Source of the DNA: Astrothelium macrocarpum
Taxonomy: Eukaryota > Ascomycota > Dothideomycetes > Trypetheliales > Trypetheliaceae
DNA length: 24,195 bases
Assembly (NCBI GenBank): GCA_021030915.1
Contig: JAGEMR010000240.1
Span: 1-24,195 of the forward strand
Direction of reading: 5' to 3'
Part shown: piece by piece, positions 20,032-24,195 of the stretch
How the letters are laid out: every line of letters begins with the position of its first letter
Numbering within the stretch: the first letter of the stretch is position 1
The notes under the pieces: model-generated
What the model was told of the DNA's origin: nothing
Seen by the model: the letters and a program-made list of their open reading frames with translations, nothing else
Database searches by the model: none
Position numbers and translations under genes: made by a program

Positions 20032-20275
20032 TGTTATGGCACCATGGCAACACAGGTGTACGGCGACCAGTCGGTACGGCCGTTATACGTAACTCACCCG
20101 GAAATCTGCGAATTCATCAGAAGGATCGTGAGTATCATCCTTCTTTTAATGAGACTCATTCTCACGATCGTGAAAGTCATCACGATATCAGTGAATAATT
20201 CAAATATATAAGAATCTGATAAGGCCAGTTATAATTTCGTTATATTCAAAATCATTTTTTAAATTAATTTTTGAT
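20032..20275 (+). repeat. 5' LTR of gypsy copy 2
   Basis: It begins TGTTATGGC at 20032, like copy 1 at 4154. It has a GC-richer variable middle (20038-20190) with nested inverted repeats: GATCGTGAG (20124-20132) pairs with CTCACGATC (20161-20169), and GAAGGAT (20120-20126) pairs with ATCCTTC (20137-20143). The inner border is approximate. Confidence 0.6.
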
Positions 20276-20889
20276 AATATTTTTAATAAAATTTTGAATT
20301 ATTAAATATTATTCTTTATTAATTCAATCTTTTATTGATTCATTTTAGAAATTATTTTGATTTTAAATAAATTTAATTTCAAAAATATTTAAAATTATAA
20401 TATATTGAATATTTTTAAAATGAATTAATAAAAATAATTATAGAATAATAATAATTTATTTTAAATTGAAAAAAACCGATTTATATTATAATTTGATAAA
20501 AAAATTAGAAAATCTGATGATTTTTATAAAAACCGTTTTAAAATAAAAAATTGATTTAATATTATTCAATTATATTTTATATTTGAAAATATTATGATAA
20601 TTAATCAATCTTTTTTTATAATTATATTTATAAAAAAAAGAATATTTTATTAAATTTAATCATATTTCATTAATTATATGATAGAGGCCGGAAATTAAAT
20701 AATCAATAATATATTTTAAAATTTTGATATATTTAAAAAAGAAATTATTAAAATATTTGGAATATTTAATTAATAAATAATAATTGAATAAATAATTCTG
20801 AATATTAAATAAAAGATTTTAATAATAAATTATATAATCAGATTTTAGAAATATATTCAATAAATTGAATAAAATGATAAAATATTTTA

Positions 20890-21250
20890 TTTTATATTTT
20901 ATAAAAAATTTAAAAATAATATCAGAAACGAATTAATATATTATATAAATATTATAAATATTCTATTATAATTAATAAAAATAATGATTAAATTAGATAA
21001 TAAATTATATATAAAAATTTTAAAAAAAAAAAAAAACCGAAAATTAATCATTGAATAAAAAAATTTACGAATTTAAAATAATAATTATGATGATTTAATG
21101 AATTTTAATTTTATCAAAAAAAAAAAAAAAAAGAAAAATAATATTTATTTGAAAAAAGGATTTAAAAATAAAAAATATTATTTTTATAAAAAAAGAAGAT
21201 ATTTTACGAAAAATTATCAATTCAAATCCAATATAATATGATGAAAGATT
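20890..21250 (+). pseudogene. gypsy gag C-terminal region, copy 2, with ruined zinc knuckle
   Basis: The frame at 21176-21217 reads YYFYKKRRYFTKNY, the CX2CX4HX4C spacing with Tyr at every ligand position, as in copy 1 (3008-2967). The preceding stretch aligns with the gag-like region of copy 1 but contains more stops. The protein is non-functional. Confidence 0.75.
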
Positions 21251-22380
21251 ATAATTATAAAAAAAAAAATTAATATAATTTTAATTAATTATTTCAATGA
21301 AAAAATTTTGATTGAAAGAACTATTTAAAAAATATCTGATAAAAAAAATAAATAATAATTTAATTAATAAAATGATAATAAAAAAAATAATCTATTTTTG
21401 ATATTAAAAAATTTATAAATAATTCATAAAAAAATACGAAAATATATTATATAAATAAATTAATAAATGAATTGAATTATATAAAAATAATCAATAATTG
21501 AATTTATATTTTAATAATATATAAAAAAAATATTAAAATAATTTAATTATGAAGATTATTTTATGATTAAATTATATATAATTTTTAATTATTCAATATA
21601 TATTATTATAATATAAATTTTTAAAAAATAATTTGGAATTTCAATAAAATTATTATCAAAAAATTTTGAAATATAAAAAAATATTTTATTTAATGTAATT
21701 AATTCGGATTATAAATGATTAATTTTATTTGAAAAATATCGAAATTAAAAATATTAATTATTAAAATATTAAAAATATTAAAAAATAAAAAAAAATATTT
21801 AATAAAATAATATCATTAATATTTAAAATTTATAATATTCTGAATATCGAAAAATATAATAATGATAATATTATAATAAGAATTATAAAAAATATATATA
21901 TGATTAATAATAAAAGGATATATTTATAAATAAAAAAATAAAAAAAATTATATTTATAAATACGTTATTATTCAAAAAAAATATAGAATATTTTTAAATG
22001 AATTTATTAATATAATCTATTTATGATTATTGAATTAAAAATTATTTTCAAAAATAATTAATTATAAATAGAAAATATCCAGATTATAAAAAAATATATT
22101 ATTATTAATACAAAAATAAGAATTATAAAATTCATATAATAAAAAAATTAAAATAATATGAATAATAATTTTAAAAAAATTATAATTTTATTAATTATTT
22201 TATTCATCAAAAATAAAAAAAGAAATATATATTAATTAATAAATAATTTTATAAAAATAGAAAAAATTATTTATATCATAATAATTATAGAATAATATAA
22301 TATCCATTTATATTTATTCGATAAATTATAATAAAAATATATTTATTATAAAAAAAAGATTTAAATTCTATATATAAAAT

Positions 22381-24195
22381 ACGTAACGTACAACACAATT
22401 GAGTTGGCCACCCAATTGGATTGGCCACTTTTCCGCATTTTCGTATAATTCAATTTAAATCCATTTTTTTCCCACATTCTATTATGATTCAAATCTGGAA
22501 AGAAAATGACCTTGTTCTTATATTTCAGATGTTTCAAAAGAATCCTAAATTAAATATTCGCCGTACAACAATTATTTATAAAATTCCTTATACGATATTT
22601 CAAAATCGAAAATACGAAAAATTTTCATAATATAATATTCAATATTTTCATCAAAAATTTATTGAATTAAAAGAATAAATATTCGTACGATATATATTTG
22701 ATTTAGATTTATGATCATTTCCTTTCCGATATAATAATATTGAAAATATGATAAATTGATTATTACACGACCGTAATATATTATACGTAAATAAAAACTG
22801 GATTTCTAATATCGTATAATAATAATCTGAATTACGTATATATTTTAATTATAGAATTGATTATTAAAGAATTCAATATAAAAATTCTGATAAATTTCGC
22901 GAATGATTTAATCTCGTATGATATATAATTAATCAATTTGATATTCAAAAAGAAGATATTTATAATTTTGACGAAATAGAATTTTTGATAGATCGAATTT
23001 TATTAGAAATGGTTATTATTAATATTAAAAAACGTAAAAAATTTTATACGATTCAATAAAATAATCGAAAATAAATGATAATAATTCAAAATATAAATGT
23101 ATTGAATTATATTATTCCATTATATATTATTATTATAAATAAAAATCATTTCTTATTATAAATAAAAATCATTTCTTATTTTAATATCAAAATAATTTAT
23201 TATTATATAATTGAATGATTATTATATCAGATAATGATTGAATAATAAATAAATAAAATCTAGATTGGATTCAATATTTCAATTAATATATTATAAATCA
23301 TATAATAGATATATATCATTTTTTCATTTTTAATGGACATAAAAATCATCATTCAATTAATTTTAAATTATTCTATTAAAAGAATAATATTATCATTTTT
23401 TATATATTTTTTTATTTATCATATAAATTATAATCATTTAATATAAATTATTTTTGTGTATTAAAATACGTATATGATCAAATAATTAATAATCTTATAC
23501 GAATATATATCATTTATATTTCAAAAGAGAATTTCTTTTCAATATTTTATAAAATTTTTCAAATTATTATGATAGAATTAAATATTTAAAGAAATTTTCG
23601 AAAAACAGAATTTGTATTATATAATTCAGAATATGTAATTTCATAATTGGATATGAAATTATATACATCTACATTCCCTAAAAATTCATCTGGACCCCCC
23701 TCCTCTGAGAATCAAAGATACCACACAATTCCATTAAAATATAATCTCAAAATGAATATATTAGAAACCGAATCGTATGATATCAGAATAATTCTTCATC
23801 TGAATTTTTATCTATTATCGACCAATTTTCATATAATACAATTATAATAATATATCAATTTGCCATTTTGAAGGAAAAGAATCAAATATTTCATATAACA
23901 AATCAAAAATTTAACCGATATCGGAGGATTAAAAAAACCCATTTATTAGAAAAAGGATTTCTTTTTATATAAAATGAATAGAATTTATAAATTCAGAAAG
24001 AATTTAAATAAATAATATAATAAAAAATAAATGAAAATGATAATCGTATAAGAATATCAAAAATAGATAAACGATAATATAATAACTGCAACAAATCTGG
24101 ATATAATACACGCATTTATATTATAATTAAAGATATATCTGAGAAAGAGAATTCTGAATAATGTAAAAAAATTTATATTGTTGTGATTGAATTAT
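22381..24195 (+). mobile_element. Fot1/pogo-type DNA transposon (element C), right end outside window
   Basis: A GC-richer tip begins ACGTAACGTACAACACAATT at 22381, like the ACGT end of element A. It includes a subterminal direct repeat (TTGAGTTGGCCAC and TTGGATTGGCCAC, about 22399-22428). A transposase-like frame follows at 22484. The right repeat is beyond the window. It interrupts gypsy copy 2. Confidence 0.8.
22484..24165 (+). pseudogene. Fot1/pogo-like transposase of element C, RIP-inactivated
   Basis: From ATG 22484 the frame reads KENDLVLIFQMFQKNPKLNI, then RRTTIIYKIPYTIFQNRK, a psq-type helix-turn-helix. The same frame gives DIYNFDEIEFLIDRI at 22955-22999, with the first catalytic Asp GAC at 22970-22972. 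A frame change of one base lies between there and 23332. In the new frame YHFFIFNGHKNHH (23314-23352) has Asn (AAT, 23332-23334) where the second catalytic Asp is expected. KLYTSTFPKNSSGPPSSENQ at about 23653-23712 is the Fot1-type C-terminal region and is unusually well preserved and GC-richer. Divergence from element A shows a different Fot family. Stops and the frame change make it non-functional. Confidence 0.8.

Larger units (their letters stand above)
20032..22380 (+). mobile_element. Ty3/gypsy LTR retrotransposon copy 2 (5' LTR and gag only), heavily RIP-mutated
   Basis: Aligned over its length with the minus strand of 1837-4154: same LTR start, same internal order, same truncation point. 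It is cut off at 22380 by Fot-type element C, whose left tip begins ACGT there. It has lost far more C and G than copy 1; for example, the segment corresponding to 2740-2910 is nearly pure A/T. The pol region is not visible here and would lie right of the window if present. Confidence 0.8.

Noticed and set aside
1..24195. Mitochondrial or bacterial origin of the AT-rich parts
   Set aside because: The AT-rich DNA contains nuclear transposon remnants with C:G to T:A decay and flanks genes with spliceosomal introns.

Overview
This window looks like a chromosomal segment of a filamentous ascomycete (Pezizomycotina) with a two-speed genome. About 4 kb on the left and 9 kb on the right are extremely AT-rich and stop-riddled, with GC-rich patches only at transposon ends. 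This is the signature of repeat-induced point mutation (RIP, C:G to T:A in duplicated DNA). Between them, about 4.2-14.8 kb has ordinary composition, short fungal introns (53-98 bp, GT-AG) and fungus-specific gene families. No prokaryotic signals are present.

Layout. 1-1834: a RIP-mutated pogo/Fot1-type DNA transposon, its left tip cut by the window edge. 1837-4154: the 5' part (LTR and gag) of a Ty3/gypsy retrotransposon, minus strand. 5208-5963: an unrecognised Ser/Thr-rich protein with a Cys/His cluster. 6261-7038: short hairpin repeats and a broken amidoligase-like gene whose two halves now face opposite strands. 7072-7452: a Lys/Glu-rich ORF of doubtful status. 8319-9572 (minus): a spliced gene for a DUF6594-type three-helix membrane protein. 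9914-10337: a small three-exon gene missed by ORF calling. 11151-13208: a 685-aa caspase-domain (C14/metacaspase-like) protein with apparently intact catalytic His and Cys. 13739-14843 (minus, convergent): a multi-pass membrane protein. 14846-17012: a second Fot-like element with 43-bp terminal inverted repeats and a TA target duplication, inserted into the 5' coding part of that membrane gene; the displaced 5' piece lies at 17015-17125. 17126-20031: RIP-destroyed DNA that I cannot classify. 20032-22380: a second, more heavily mutated copy of the same gypsy element, inverted relative to the first. 22381-end: a third Fot-like element.

How it fits together. The gene island is bracketed by an inverted pair of gypsy copies, each broken at almost the same internal point by a different Fot-type element. 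The island carries one apparently intact caspase gene beside genes that are disrupted (the membrane protein), rearranged (the amidoligase) or family-unassigned. This is typical of an accessory, fast-evolving locus. The best candidate for unexplored biology is the caspase-like protein with its uncharacterised C-terminal half and its membrane-protein neighbours, but a functional link is only inferred from proximity. No tRNA, rRNA or CRISPR was recognised.
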